From: JACKFE01 sp050248735
Lineage (GTDB): Bacteria; Nitrospirota; Nitrospiria; Nitrospirales; UBA8639
Assembly: GCA_050248735.1 (NCBI GenBank)
Contig: JBFWRU010000016.1
Span: forward strand, 1-64,000
Length of the DNA stretch: 64,000 nucleotides
Reading direction: 5' to 3'
The first letter of the stretch is position 1; each line of letters starts with the position of its first letter. The notes under the pieces were generated by a model that worked only from the letters and a program-made list of their open reading frames with translations, made no database searches and was not told the origin of the DNA. This document shows positions 1-8,811 of the stretch, piece by piece. The translations under genes were made by a program, and so were the position numbers.

Positions 1-46
1 CTTTCGCTTTAAATTCCGCACTGTGGCGTTTCCGCTTCTTGGACAT
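1..46 (-). CDS. IS3-family transposase OrfA, N-terminal fragment
   Basis: Only 15 codons are inside the window, reading MSKKRKRHSAEFKAK. The basic start followed by the S-A-E-F-K-A-K signature is the usual beginning of IS3-family OrfA, whose helix-turn-helix domain binds the element ends. The start ATG is directly preceded by a purine-rich GGAGG. The gene continues past the left edge, so intactness is unknown. It is too short for a conventional ORF call. Confidence 0.65.
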   Translation of the reverse strand, partial: MSKKRKRHSAEFKAK

Positions 47-122
47 CCTCCGGACCTCTCCTCAATGATGGAACAAATGGGGCGTCCACCATCTTAACGC
101 ACTGTCCGAATATTGGGGTCCA
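1..122 (-). mobile_element. IS3-family insertion sequence, one end only
   Basis: The outer boundary reads, on the minus strand, TGGACCCCAATATTCGGACA (122 down to 103). This has the TGGACCCC start and GGACA inner part typical of IS3-family terminal inverted repeats. A short untranslated stretch follows, then the first codons of an OrfA-type transposase running off the left edge. The element therefore lies mostly outside the window. The other repeat and the target duplication cannot be seen. Family assignment rests on recognition of the repeat and the OrfA start. Confidence 0.7.
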
Positions 123-343
123 CTATACATTGAAGCCAAAACTCTTCGGATTGCTCCAGGCCGGTGGGAAACTTTTCACCTGAGTTCCAGCATCTTTCGG
201 AACCAACGGCTTGCACCTTGACCTTCATTCTTGATGTGCATGAAACTCTTCACATTAAAGTCCGCCAAGACATTCCTCAGGGGTTGGGTTACAAGCATCA
301 TTACCTTGTGAGGCTATTCCCCCATTGTTACAATGCCCACGAC

Positions 344-646
344 ATGAAGATCCAGTCAATTGAAACGGTTGATATCCCAGGCGTAAAGGAAACCTCAGAC
401 ATTGGAACGGGGAATGATTTTGAAGCAGAAGTTATTGTGTTCAACTGCGATTGCCACACCTACCAACAGGTCATCGCCCTGTTCTGTCAAATAATTCCTG
501 GAATGACATCCGCTCATGCATTTGAACTGGCCTGGCAAATAGACCATCAAGGAAGCGCCATCGTCTTTCAAGGAGACGTCAAATCGGCAGAAACTATCGG
601 CAACAAATTGTCAGCTGGAGGCTTACGTGTTGAAGTACGGTATTAA
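344..646 (+). CDS. ClpS-like Clp protease adaptor
   Basis: ClpS binds the N-domain of ClpA or ClpC and delivers N-degron substrates to the Clp protease. The protein resembles ClpS through its length: a loop with F-N-C-D in place of the usual N-D-D, an I-D-H-Q-G segment matching the conserved V-H-x-x-G, and a C-terminal strand in V-E-V-R-Y. The Asn, Asp and His that hold the N-terminal residue of the substrate appear present. I chose the ATG giving about 100 residues, the usual family length. A GTG at 164 would add 60 residues with no clear match. Neither start has a good ribosome site. The IS3 end lies just upstream and may have replaced the native promoter. Confidence 0.6.
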   Translation: MKIQSIETVDIPGVKETSDIGTGNDFEAEVIVFNCDCHTYQQVIALFCQIIPGMTSAHAFELAWQIDHQGSAIVFQGDVKSAETIGNKLSAGGLRVEVRY

Positions 647-761
647 TAAAATCAAATATCCTTGAATTCGACTGCCCAAGTAAACAGGCTCCCCAGGATC
701 CCTCATGATCCGTAGCGTTCTTTCCCCTTTTTAAATGGGCACATTTAATTCCCGGACATTC

Positions 762-1277
762 CTATTTTTTCTTGACCGGTTTCTTTTGGACCTTGGATTT
801 TTTAGCCGTAACCGCCTTATGAGATCCAAGATTTTTATCTTTTGTTTTTTTCATACTTCCGCCTGAGGGGACAGACGGCTGCTTCGCACCCGATTTCGTC
901 CGTAAAACCGTAGCAGTTTTTCCTTTTTCATTTTTGGGAGAACCCATTTTGCCCACGATAGTAGCTTTCTTCTGTTCTTGCTTCTTCAGTACAGCGGAAT
1001 TTGGGGAGGGGGTCCTACCAACAACCGATTTTGCTGTAGGTTTTTCTTCTTTTTTTTCTGGGGCATAAGACCCCTTGGGCACAACATTGGTCGGCTTCTG
1101 CAAAGGAAAGGTAGGCAGTTTTTTCCTTTTCAATGAGTCTCCTGAAAATACTCTCACTTGATACAATTCAAACAATTGCTCAACTGCCTTTTGATCGCCT
1201 TTTCTGGCCAGTGTCAATAACCGGCGACGCTGATTCATTTCTTCTTCTTCCGTGTGGGAAGTGACTCGCCGTTCCAT
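762..1277 (-). CDS. lysine-rich hypothetical protein with sigma-like N-terminus
   Basis: This is a 171-residue protein in two parts. Residues 15-45 form a compact segment (L-A-R-K-G-D-Q-K-A-V-E-Q-L-F-E-L-Y) resembling region 2.1 of ECF sigma factors. The rest is a low-complexity tail rich in Lys, Pro, Ser and Thr that ends in K-K-P-V-K-K-K. The tail is disordered and highly basic like histone-H1-type bacterial proteins, so nucleic-acid binding is possible but unproven. An AGAGG lies eight bases before the ATG. There are no membrane segments. Function is unknown, and the sigma resemblance is by eye. Confidence 0.55.
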   Translation of the reverse strand: MERRVTSHTEEEEMNQRRRLLTLARKGDQKAVEQLFELYQVRVFSGDSLKRKKLPTFPLQKPTNVVPKGSYAPEKKEEKPTAKSVVGRTPSPNSAVLKKQEQKKATIVGKMGSPKNEKGKTATVLRTKSGAKQPSVPSGGSMKKTKDKNLGSHKAVTAKKSKVQKKPVKKK

Positions 1278-1843
1278 TCACAGAACCTCTCTGGAGATGT
1301 TCACTGCATAAAAAGTTCGGACAGTTGGCCCCATTTTACACGAGCCGGTGATTATTGGCAATATTCCCTAGTGAACTCTTCTAGGACTCTAGGCCCCCAT
1401 CCCACCAGGAACCTCTGATCCATTAAAAAACCCTTGCCAATTTACTGCCGCGGAAATAAAAAGCTCTTTTTCCTCTTTCCAGAAAAAGGCGTTATTTCCA
1501 TGCCAGGCCTACACCTGGAACTTCTGACAAACAGATTGGAAATGTATGGAGTTCCTCAATTCGAAAAAGCTTGGACTGAAAGAAAGAAGGTGACCATTCA
1601 GGTTTGATGGCATCATTTCCTTCCAACAGATTCCAGGGAGGAACCCAGCGAACAAATTTTCAGGAAAGGAAAAAATGCGGCACCAAACTCGTGAGTTGTT
1701 ATTTTAGACCAACGGTATGGATCTCAGGTACGCTATCATTGACAGGCCAAAGAAGACGTCGATATAGTGAAAAGGATTTTTCTCTGATTTTTCAATGGTT
1801 TTCCATCATTTATCCACTATCTAAAACAACTTCCCGAGGATCT
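1278..1843. other. intergenic region, no firm gene
   Basis: About 570 bases without a convincing gene. A 35-codon reading frame starts at ATG 1500 (MPGLHLELLTNRLEMYGVPQ...) and stops at 1607. It has only a weak AAGG upstream and no recognised relative. Near 1317-1343 the bases resemble an insertion-sequence end (CGGACAGTTGGCCCC) but no partner repeat is visible. Promoters for both flanking genes should lie here. None is clear enough to mark. Confidence 0.3.
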
Positions 1844-2659
1844 ATGCCCCAACATACCACTCCCTACTCCTTAGAACAAATTGGTTATGGAATTGTGCGA
1901 TTCAACAGTTCGGGAATTTTTTCCACGCATAAAGACCACATGGTAGACCCCTATGCAGCAACCCGCCTCCCCAAGGAAGCCCAGGTTGAAGGGATTCAAT
2001 ATAGCCCACAAGCCAAAGGCCCGTTCTCCTCTATGGTCGTTCTTCACGATAAGTGGGGGTTAACCTCCTCTATTCAAGACTTGGCTAAACGCTTCGCCTG
2101 TGAGGGTTATGTAGTTATCGTGCCAAACCTCTATGGACGCCAGGGCGGAATGGTGACCGCCAACGACGAAGTGGCTGATGCCTTGCGCAAACGTCTCAAT
2201 GAACAGCAAGTTCTTCAGGATATTAATGCCTGCTTTGAGTATTTAAATGCCAATTTGGCAGAAGATCCCACGCTGGAACTGATTACCCGGAATGCTCATG
2301 CGGTGATTGGATTTGGCATGGGCGGCAAACTGGCTATTCAAACAGCGGCTAAGCGACGGCGCCTGCAAGCCGCTATTGCAGTGAATCCTGAAATCCCCCA
2401 AGACCCCACTATCATCAGCGGATTGTTTTGCCCCTTGATGCTCCATGTTCCCGAGCAAACGGAATCCCTACCTCCTGACCAACTCCAACAATTTCAGGAA
2501 GACTGCCAGAAAGCCGGAAAAACCGTCACGGTTCATCACTATCAAGGGGCAAACGATGGATTTTGCAATGCTTTTTCTCCAATGTTTCGGCAGGCTGAAA
2601 CCGATTCGGTTCTCCAATCATCCACAGAATTCATTAATACCATCCTCAAGAAACCCTGA
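1844..2659 (+). CDS. dienelactone hydrolase-fold protein lacking the catalytic triad
   Basis: The 271-residue protein has the alpha/beta-hydrolase layout of dienelactone hydrolases: an H-D-K-W-G-L loop near residue 68, the V-P-N-L-Y-G-R segment near 93, and the nucleophile elbow at 155-161. The elbow reads G-F-G-M-G-G, with Gly158 where the family has Cys. The acid position (about 206) is Thr, and the usual His before G-F is Asp238. All three triad residues are therefore gone, and hydrolysis by the standard mechanism is unlikely. The ATG at 1844 follows a GAGGA. A longer frame begins at 1604 but its first 80 codons do not look like the family. The role may be binding or structural. Confidence 0.7.
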   Translation: MPQHTTPYSLEQIGYGIVRFNSSGIFSTHKDHMVDPYAATRLPKEAQVEGIQYSPQAKGPFSSMVVLHDKWGLTSSIQDLAKRFACEGYVVIVPNLYGRQGGMVTANDEVADALRKRLNEQQVLQDINACFEYLNANLAEDPTLELITRNAHAVIGFGMGGKLAIQTAAKRRRLQAAIAVNPEIPQDPTIISGLFCPLMLHVPEQTESLPPDQLQQFQEDCQKAGKTVTVHHYQGANDGFCNAFSPMFRQAETDSVLQSSTEFINTILKKP

Positions 2660-2745
2660 ATTCGAGAACCACGACCTCAAATAATATCTCTTGGGATCAC
2701 TTGATCCAGTCTCCCACACTCTCGAACGACCCTGGCGTTTGAAAC

Positions 2746-3945
2746 ATGTCCATCGATGATCCATTTGTCGGGAACCTTCTCCGACCCTACTTTCTCATAA
2801 TGCGTTTTGCCCTCGTCTTAAGCATGGTAGGCTTGGTGATGCCAATAAGTTCCCAGGCAGAGACGGAAATGTTAGCGGATCCTCTACAATTTTTAAAATC
2901 CCATCCATCAGAAATTCTCAACATTCGTTCAAAAGAGGAAGCCCTGCAGGTCTTCCTCCAATCCAATCCTTCCCTGATCTCCCAACTAGGCACTCGACCA
3001 TCGGGGAAAGACATGCCGGTTAAAGTCCAGATACCCTTAGATGTCCAAGAAGCCATCACTCAAATAATGGCCGGACTGGTAGCATTGCAGGCTGCCCAGG
3101 ACACAGGAGCAATCGGCCCTGAACCCCATTCAGGCCATCACTCTGAAAGCCCCAATTCGTTTCATCTAATGGAAAACCACGAATATCAATGGATGGCCGA
3201 CATTCCGATTCATGAAAAACTCACGACGCTTAAAGTCCTTAAAAATGCCCTTTCATCCCTTCAGTCCACTCCGACTACTTCCATGGAGGTTTCAGATCAG
3301 CAATACCGTCAATTTGAACAATACTTTGATACTCTTTTCCCCACATCTGCTGAAGACTCCACATCCTGGACCAATCTTCTGAAAGAACGTGGCATTCAAG
3401 GAATTCAAACTAGACTAGAGGAATTTCAACCCACTCTAGGGGCTTCAACGGATAAGCAACAGCCAAGAGATGCGGATATCACCCGTTTTCATAACCACTT
3501 TATTCGGGCCAGATTGATTCCCCATTTTCAAGCTCACTTTGCATATGAATTACTGGAATTACAAGCCCAAGTCTTTAAAATCCTTCTTACACAACGTCCG
3601 GTCATCACCCGATGGCAAGAACAGGAACAAAAACGAACCACATTGGCTAGGCTGTGTGGCTCTTGGCTATGGACCCTTCACAACCATCAGAATCACCAGG
3701 ATCATAAAATGACGGTTTACTTTTTGCCTCCAGGTGAACCTATTCCTCCCAACCAACCGATCCCCAACTCCATTGTCCTTCGTGGAGACACCGTCCACGT
3801 AGAGTGGGTATTTCCTCAAGGCAAACAAGAGGACAGCCTCCTACTGAGCAATCGTGACTCCATGATGGAAGGCACCTTCAAAAATACCCTTGGCCCTTAT
3901 GGGAGCATCACCGGGAAACGCCTCTCCACCTGCAAGCCATCATAG
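2746..3945 (+). CDS. secreted hypothetical protein
   Basis: A protein of about 400 residues with an N-terminal export signal. After the internal Met at codon 19 comes a hydrophobic stretch (F-A-L-V-L-S-M-V-G-L-V-M-P) and a likely cleavage after S-S-Q-A. The mature part is polar, rich in His and Gln, with no motif I recognise. The last 100 residues look beta-rich (L-R-G-D-T-V-H-V-E-W-V-F). Either the first ATG or the one at 2800 could be the start, since neither has a clear ribosome site. It lies 91 bases upstream of putA on the same strand, which may be coincidence. Confidence 0.6.
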   Translation: MSIDDPFVGNLLRPYFLIMRFALVLSMVGLVMPISSQAETEMLADPLQFLKSHPSEILNIRSKEEALQVFLQSNPSLISQLGTRPSGKDMPVKVQIPLDVQEAITQIMAGLVALQAAQDTGAIGPEPHSGHHSESPNSFHLMENHEYQWMADIPIHEKLTTLKVLKNALSSLQSTPTTSMEVSDQQYRQFEQYFDTLFPTSAEDSTSWTNLLKERGIQGIQTRLEEFQPTLGASTDKQQPRDADITRFHNHFIRARLIPHFQAHFAYELLELQAQVFKILLTQRPVITRWQEQEQKRTTLARLCGSWLWTLHNHQNHQDHKMTVYFLPPGEPIPPNQPIPNSIVLRGDTVHVEWVFPQGKQEDSLLLSNRDSMMEGTFKNTLGPYGSITGKRLSTCKPS

Positions 3946-4036
3946 CAACATCCGCGCTCGCCGCTTCATCTCCCTCCCTTCTGATCCGAAAAGGTGTAAA
4001 ATAGAAAGAGAATCTTTTTGCGGAAAGGAGGAAGGT

Positions 4037-7000
4037 ATGCCTTCTTCAGCTCTTTGGGAACCTTCGATCCGACAATTCGGGCGAACCCTCGCTCAACAGG
4101 TCCAACAGCACAAGCCATTGACCTTTGACCATCGTTGGTGGACAAATCTTCTGTTGGACTGGGGGACACGGGATGAATCATTTAAAGTTCAACTGTTTCG
4201 ATTTATAGATGTTCTTCCTGCATTAAAAACCGATGTGCAATTTTCCACGACTCTGAGGGAATACTTTGGAAATCTGAATTCCCTGCCTATCCCTTTCCGG
4301 TGGCTCCTGAATCACCTGACCGGAAATCCCCTTGGGAGGAAGATCAGCGCCAAGCTTATTCGAAGGCAATTTCTCCGAATGGCCAACACCTTTATGGCCG
4401 GAGGATCGGTGGAACAGGGTGGTCCGATACTGGCAGATCTCTGGCAGGAGCCCTGCGCCTTTTCAGCGGACTTATTGGGAGAGGCCACCGTAAGTGAATT
4501 GGAAGCCGACCACTATCATCAACGCTGTCTCGAAACACTCACTTTTTTGCACACCCTGGCTAACAGTTGGCCATCACAGGGAATTTTAGAACGGGATCAC
4601 CTGGGTCCCCTTCCGCGTGTTCAATTGTCCATTAAACTCTCCGCTCTATACTCCCAATTGGATCCACTTGATCTCGAAGGGAGCTATAATGGCATGGCAC
4701 CACGCCTTCGCTCACTTCTCGATCTGGCACAACGTCTTCCAGCCGCCATCACCTTCGATATGGAGCAGGCCGAGCTTGAACCCTTCATTCTTTTTGCATT
4801 CACCAGGATTTTTTCCGAACCGCCTTACCGGACCTATCCCTACGCGGGGATTGCTCTACAGGCTTATCTCATACATTCCCCCAAAAGCCTCGAAACGTTG
4901 TTGAATTGGGGTAAGACCAGAAACAGCCCTTTCGGCATTCGCCTCGTCAAAGGAGCCTATTGGGACTCGGAAGTCATTCGCTATCAGCAACGGAATTGGC
5001 CGGTGCCCGTATTTCAAAATAAAGGCGACACCGACGCCAATTATGAAGCTCTCGCCGCAACAATCATTCGACACCGATCATTCATTCGTCCCGCGTTCGG
5101 ATCGCATAATATCCGTACCCTGGCCTATATCCAGGCACTGGCTCAATCCGAAGGTCTTTCCCCCGACACCTATGAGTTTCAAATGCTCTTCGGCATGGCC
5201 GAGCCTCTCCGGAAGAGTCTCATCAATCTGGGGCACCGGCTTCGCTTGTACACCCCCATCGGAGACCTCCTGCCCGGGATGTCCTATTTAGTCCGTCGCC
5301 TGCTGGAAAATACCTCCAATGAAAGTTTTATCCGTCGGCAGCATGAAACAGCCGAATCCCTTGACCTTCTGTTGGCCAGTCCCCAGGAACAGATGAACGG
5401 TGACGGTGATCACCCCCTAACACCCGAAACCGTTTTGGAGGAACCAAACGAAACCTCCCATGGAACGGGAGAGGACACCGCGTTCAGGAATGAACCTCAC
5501 ACAGATTTCTCTGATCCGGCGACTCACCAACTGTTGGCCGAAACCATTCAACGGATTATTCCTCAACTGGGTCAACATCATTCCTATCCTGTTACGCCTT
5601 CCGTGTCTCTGGATGGTCCTGAACTGGTCAGCATCAACCCAAGCGACCCAGACCAGATCATTGCCCGCTTTTCCACCATTCACCCCTCCAATATTGAAGA
5701 GGTGGTCCAGGCTGCCAAGGCGACAGAGACACGTTGGCGCGGAATGCCGCCGCACAAGCGGGCTGATATCCTGTTTCAAACTGCGAACTACATGAGAGAT
5801 TCACGATCAGACCTGACAACTTGGGAAATATTTGAAACGGGGAAACCTTGGCGTGAAGCCGATGCCGATGTGGCCGAGGCTATCGATTTTCTGGAATTTT
5901 ATGGCAGGGAGATGATCCGCCTGAGCCAGCCCAATCAGTTAATGCTAGCCCCAGGCGAAATGAACCGTCGGCAATGGAAGCCACGGGGATTGGCGGTCAT
6001 CATCGCCCCTTGGAATTTTTCACTGGCCATTCCCACCGGCCTAGTGTCTGCCGCCCTCGTTACCGGAAATATCGTTTTGTTCAAACCATCGGAGCGATCC
6101 CCCATGATGGGACATCATCTCTGCACACTCTTGACCAAGGCCGGACTTCCACAAGGAATTCTGCACTTTCTCCCTGGGGGCCCGGAGATCGGTAAAGCCT
6201 TAGTCGGGCATCCTGCCGTCAATCTGATTGCCTTTACCGGATCGCAATCCGTAGGCTTGGAAATCTTGCGCACCGCCAGTCAGGTCTCCCAGGGCCAACG
6301 GCACATTCCTCATGTCATTGCCGAAATGGGAGGCAAAAATGCCATCATTGTGGATGAAACCGCAGACCTGGATGAAGCTGTCCTGGGTGTATTAGCCAGC
6401 GTCACCGAGTATCAGGGACAAAAATGCAGCGCATGTTCCCGAGTGATTGTGCATGAGGGGATTTATGAGGGATTCCTGAAACGGCTTAAACAGGCTGCCC
6501 AGAGCATTCAGATCGGGCCCCCGCAACTGCCTGGTAATCGTATGGGCCCCCTCATCGATGAACGGGCCTTGGCTCGAGTCCGCCATTATGTGGAGATGGG
6601 GAAACGGGATGGATGGTGCCTGTTGGATCGTCAATGTGATGGACTAGGGTATTTTCAAGGCCCAGTCATCCTGGTGGATCTTCCTCTTTCTCATCCGGTG
6701 GTTCAGGATGAAATTTTTGGGCCTGTGGTTGTCGCATTAAAAGCCTCGAATATTCAGGAGGCCTTGGATATGGCCAATGATTCGTCCTGCGCATTAACAG
6801 GAGGCATCTATTCCCGAAGCCCCGCCACGATTGAACTGGTCCAGCGAACATTCGACGTCGGAAATCTCTACATTAACCGTCCGATTACGGGATCATTGGT
6901 GGGTCGCCAACCATTTGGCGGACACCGGCTTTCAGGAGTCGGACGGAAAGCCGGAGGAGCAGGTTATCTCGAACAATTTATGGTTGAGACGATCGTCAGT

Positions 7001-7039
7001 GAAAACACCTTACGGCGAGGGTTTGCCCCGGCCCATTGA
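4037..7039 (+). CDS. putA: bifunctional proline dehydrogenase / P5C dehydrogenase (PutA)
   Basis: PutA oxidises proline to delta-1-pyrroline-5-carboxylate (FAD) and then to glutamate (NAD). The 1000-residue protein has the proline dehydrogenase barrel first, with L-S-I-K-L-S-A-L near 198 and R-L-V-K-G-A-Y-W-D at 302-310. An acidic linker (about 450-490) follows, then an aldehyde dehydrogenase domain with A-P-W-N-F near 658, the E-M-G-G-K-N base region at 763 and the catalytic Cys797 in G-Q-K-C-S. There is no ribbon-helix-helix domain at the N-terminus, so this is not the autoregulating enterobacterial form. The ATG was chosen for its strong GGAGG eight bases upstream. The tail overlaps the convergent gene by 30 bases. 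Confidence 0.95.
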   Translation: MPSSALWEPSIRQFGRTLAQQVQQHKPLTFDHRWWTNLLLDWGTRDESFKVQLFRFIDVLPALKTDVQFSTTLREYFGNLNSLPIPFRWLLNHLTGNPLGRKISAKLIRRQFLRMANTFMAGGSVEQGGPILADLWQEPCAFSADLLGEATVSELEADHYHQRCLETLTFLHTLANSWPSQGILERDHLGPLPRVQLSIKLSALYSQLDPLDLEGSYNGMAPRLRSLLDLAQRLPAAITFDMEQAELEPFILFAFTRIFSEPPYRTYPYAGIALQAYLIHSPKSLETLLNWGKTRNSPFGIRLVKGAYWDSEVIRYQQRNWPVPVFQNKGDTDANYEALAATIIRHRSFIRPAFGSHNIRTLAYIQALAQSEGLSPDTYEFQMLFGMAEPLRKSLINLGHRLRLYTPIGDLLPGMSYLVRRLLENTSNESFIRRQHETAESLDLLLASPQEQMNGDGDHPLTPETVLEEPNETSHGTGEDTAFRNEPHTDFSDPATHQLLAETIQRIIPQLGQHHSYPVTPSVSLDGPELVSINPSDPDQIIARFSTIHPSNIEEVVQAAKATETRWRGMPPHKRADILFQTANYMRDSRSDLTTWEIFETGKPWREADADVAEAIDFLEFYGREMIRLSQPNQLMLAPGEMNRRQWKPRGLAVIIAPWNFSLAIPTGLVSAALVTGNIVLFKPSERSPMMGHHLCTLLTKAGLPQGILHFLPGGPEIGKALVGHPAVNLIAFTGSQSVGLEILRTASQVSQGQRHIPHVIAEMGGKNAIIVDETADLDEAVLGVLASVTEYQGQKCSACSRVIVHEGIYEGFLKRLKQAAQSIQIGPPQLPGNRMGPLIDERALARVRHYVEMGKRDGWCLLDRQCDGLGYFQGPVILVDLPLSHPVVQDEIFGPVVVALKASNIQEALDMANDSSCALTGGIYSRSPATIELVQRTFDVGNLYINRPITGSLVGRQPFGGHRLSGVGRKAGGAGYLEQFMVETIVSENTLRRGFAPAH

Positions 7040-7825
7040 GGCCACTTCGGAAGAGGGGGTAAATTTCTCCAATTCTTCAATGACCTCCACCATGCGTTCA
7101 TCCTGACTCCGTGGGGAAGGGATGGTCTGCCGTTCCACATATTTCAGCAGTCCCACTCCCTTGGCAAACCAGGCAGTCATGACATCGGTCCCTTGAATAG
7201 TACCCCCGCCTTCGGACAAATGCACCTCCATGGTCATACTGGCTTCCAGCCTGATGGCGTCTGGATACGTCCCGGCCGGAACCGTAACCGACTCACGCCC
7301 CTGGACCGTGACTACGGCAAGAACATCCACCTGTTCCGATTCTCCATCACGGTCCAAATCCATTCCCAAATTGATACCACGACGATTTAATTGTTCAAAT
7401 GAACTGGGAATCTCAAGAGGAAATCGAACAATTTGATACGGCACCAGTTGCCGCTCCAAGGTCGTCCCCGGTTTGGAGCCATAATAGCGGATTCCCGCAA
7501 CATCACGACGATAATAACTATCCGAAGGGCCCTGATCTCCCGGATTAGTGTCATGAAACACAGTCACGACCACACCATCAATGGTTTCGGTCCCCATGAC
7601 CCTTGAGACATTCGTAAAACGCCCGTCGGCGATTTGCACCATTCCTCCTTCGATCATCGTACCCCGATACACCCACTCATTACCTTTTTGATCAGGGAAA
7701 TACTCAGCCACATCTTTGATGAGAAAGACCGATTGGTCTGCCGCCAAAACAAGTCCTGAAAATGGACTCATCCCCGATAAGATAAGAAAACTCGTAACAT
7801 AGAGGAATCTCAGAATAGTGTACAT
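7010..7825 (-). CDS. secreted hypothetical protein, beta-rich
   Basis: The predicted 271-residue protein starts at the ATG giving a clean signal peptide (M-Y-T-I-L-R-F-L-Y-V... ending L-V-L-A-A). A longer frame upstream adds 42 residues of non-signal sequence. The mature part looks like a beta-rich periplasmic protein. It contains a segment on external parameters (V-T-V-P-A-G-T-Y-P-D-A-I-R-L-E) of the kind found in DUF3108/TapB-like proteins and an acidic L-D-R-D-G-E-S-E loop that could bind calcium. Function is unknown. Its 3' end overlaps putA on the opposite strand. Confidence 0.65.
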   Translation of the reverse strand: MYTILRFLYVTSFLILSGMSPFSGLVLAADQSVFLIKDVAEYFPDQKGNEWVYRGTMIEGGMVQIADGRFTNVSRVMGTETIDGVVVTVFHDTNPGDQGPSDSYYRRDVAGIRYYGSKPGTTLERQLVPYQIVRFPLEIPSSFEQLNRRGINLGMDLDRDGESEQVDVLAVVTVQGRESVTVPAGTYPDAIRLEASMTMEVHLSEGGGTIQGTDVMTAWFAKGVGLLKYVERQTIPSPRSQDERMVEVIEELEKFTPSSEVASMGRGKPSP

Positions 7826-8036
7826 AGGTGGGTGTGTCGCGATGAACCTACCATAGGTTATTCGAATGCGGCAAGATTTCCTATAGTATATCAGAAGGCA
7901 CCGGACAAGACTCCCCGAGGGAAATCTTGTTATCGTAGCCGGGAACTTCATACCTACGCTCTGGTTCGTGTTCTCACTTTTTCAGCAAGGGTCTGTCCTT
8001 GTCACAATAAGCTCAACTCGATTTACGGGATCAGAT

Positions 8037-8777
8037 ATGTCGATGATAGCTTCTCAAAAATTTTCAACCGTGCTGATTCTTGGAGGATCCGGAACCATCG
8101 GGACAGCCATCGCCCTGGAATTTGCCAGACAGAGATACGCCGTGGGATTGCAATATCATCTTAATAAATCTGTTGCCGAACAGACAGCCACACGTCTTCG
8201 CCAAACGACTCAAAGCGTGCACATGGTCCAGGCTGACGTACGGCACCCCTCTCAAATCCGTTCAGCCTTACAAGAATTCAATACCTTATACGGCTCCCTG
8301 CATGTTCTGATCTGGGCGGTTGGTGCGCCTACATCCGCTCTTCTGATTAGAACTTCTTCAGAGGAGTGGCTTCGCACTCTTGACATCAATCTCACCGGAG
8401 CCTTTCATGCCTTGCAAGCTGCCGGGCCAATTTTCGAACAGCAGCAAACCGGGGCCATAATTTTTGTCGGATCATTGTCAGGAGAGCAGGGAGCGGCCGG
8501 ACAGGCGTCCTATGCCGCATCAAAAGCAGGCTTGACCGGCCTGATGCAAACAGCCGCAAAGGAATGGGGAGAATTCAATGTTCGGGTAAATGCCGTCTTT
8601 CCAGGGTGGCACCCATCTCCTCTCTCAGCCCCAAAGATTAAAACCGCTCTTCAGCAGACTCCACACGCCCTTCACCGCACGCCATCGTTGGAACATGTGG
8701 CCAAAACGGTGTGTCACCTCGCAGAAGCGCCGGATGTTTCCGGACAAATCTGGAATTTGGACAGCCGAATTTGGTAA
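8037..8777 (+). CDS. short-chain dehydrogenase/reductase (FabG-like)
   Basis: A 246-residue classical SDR. The cofactor motif is G-G-S-G-T-I-G near residue 15, followed by the structural W-A-V-G-A turn (usually N-N-A-G), the catalytic Ser in G-S-L-S-G and the Y-A-A-S-K tetrad pair. The sequence is closest in style to 3-oxoacyl-ACP reductases. It lies 34 bases upstream of bioD in the same direction, so it may act on an acyl chain in the biotin route, but that is inference. The ATG at 8037 puts the Rossmann motif at the normal distance. A start at 7968 would add 23 atypical residues. Confidence 0.8.
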   Translation: MSMIASQKFSTVLILGGSGTIGTAIALEFARQRYAVGLQYHLNKSVAEQTATRLRQTTQSVHMVQADVRHPSQIRSALQEFNTLYGSLHVLIWAVGAPTSALLIRTSSEEWLRTLDINLTGAFHALQAAGPIFEQQQTGAIIFVGSLSGEQGAAGQASYAASKAGLTGLMQTAAKEWGEFNVRVNAVFPGWHPSPLSAPKIKTALQQTPHALHRTPSLEHVAKTVCHLAEAPDVSGQIWNLDSRIW

Positions 8778-8811
8778 CCCGATCTGCATGCCCAATCGGA
8801 TGTGTTGACGC

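Noticed and set aside
1317..1343. Possible second insertion-sequence end
   Set aside because: Some resemblance to IS3 repeats, but no partner repeat, transposase or duplication was found.
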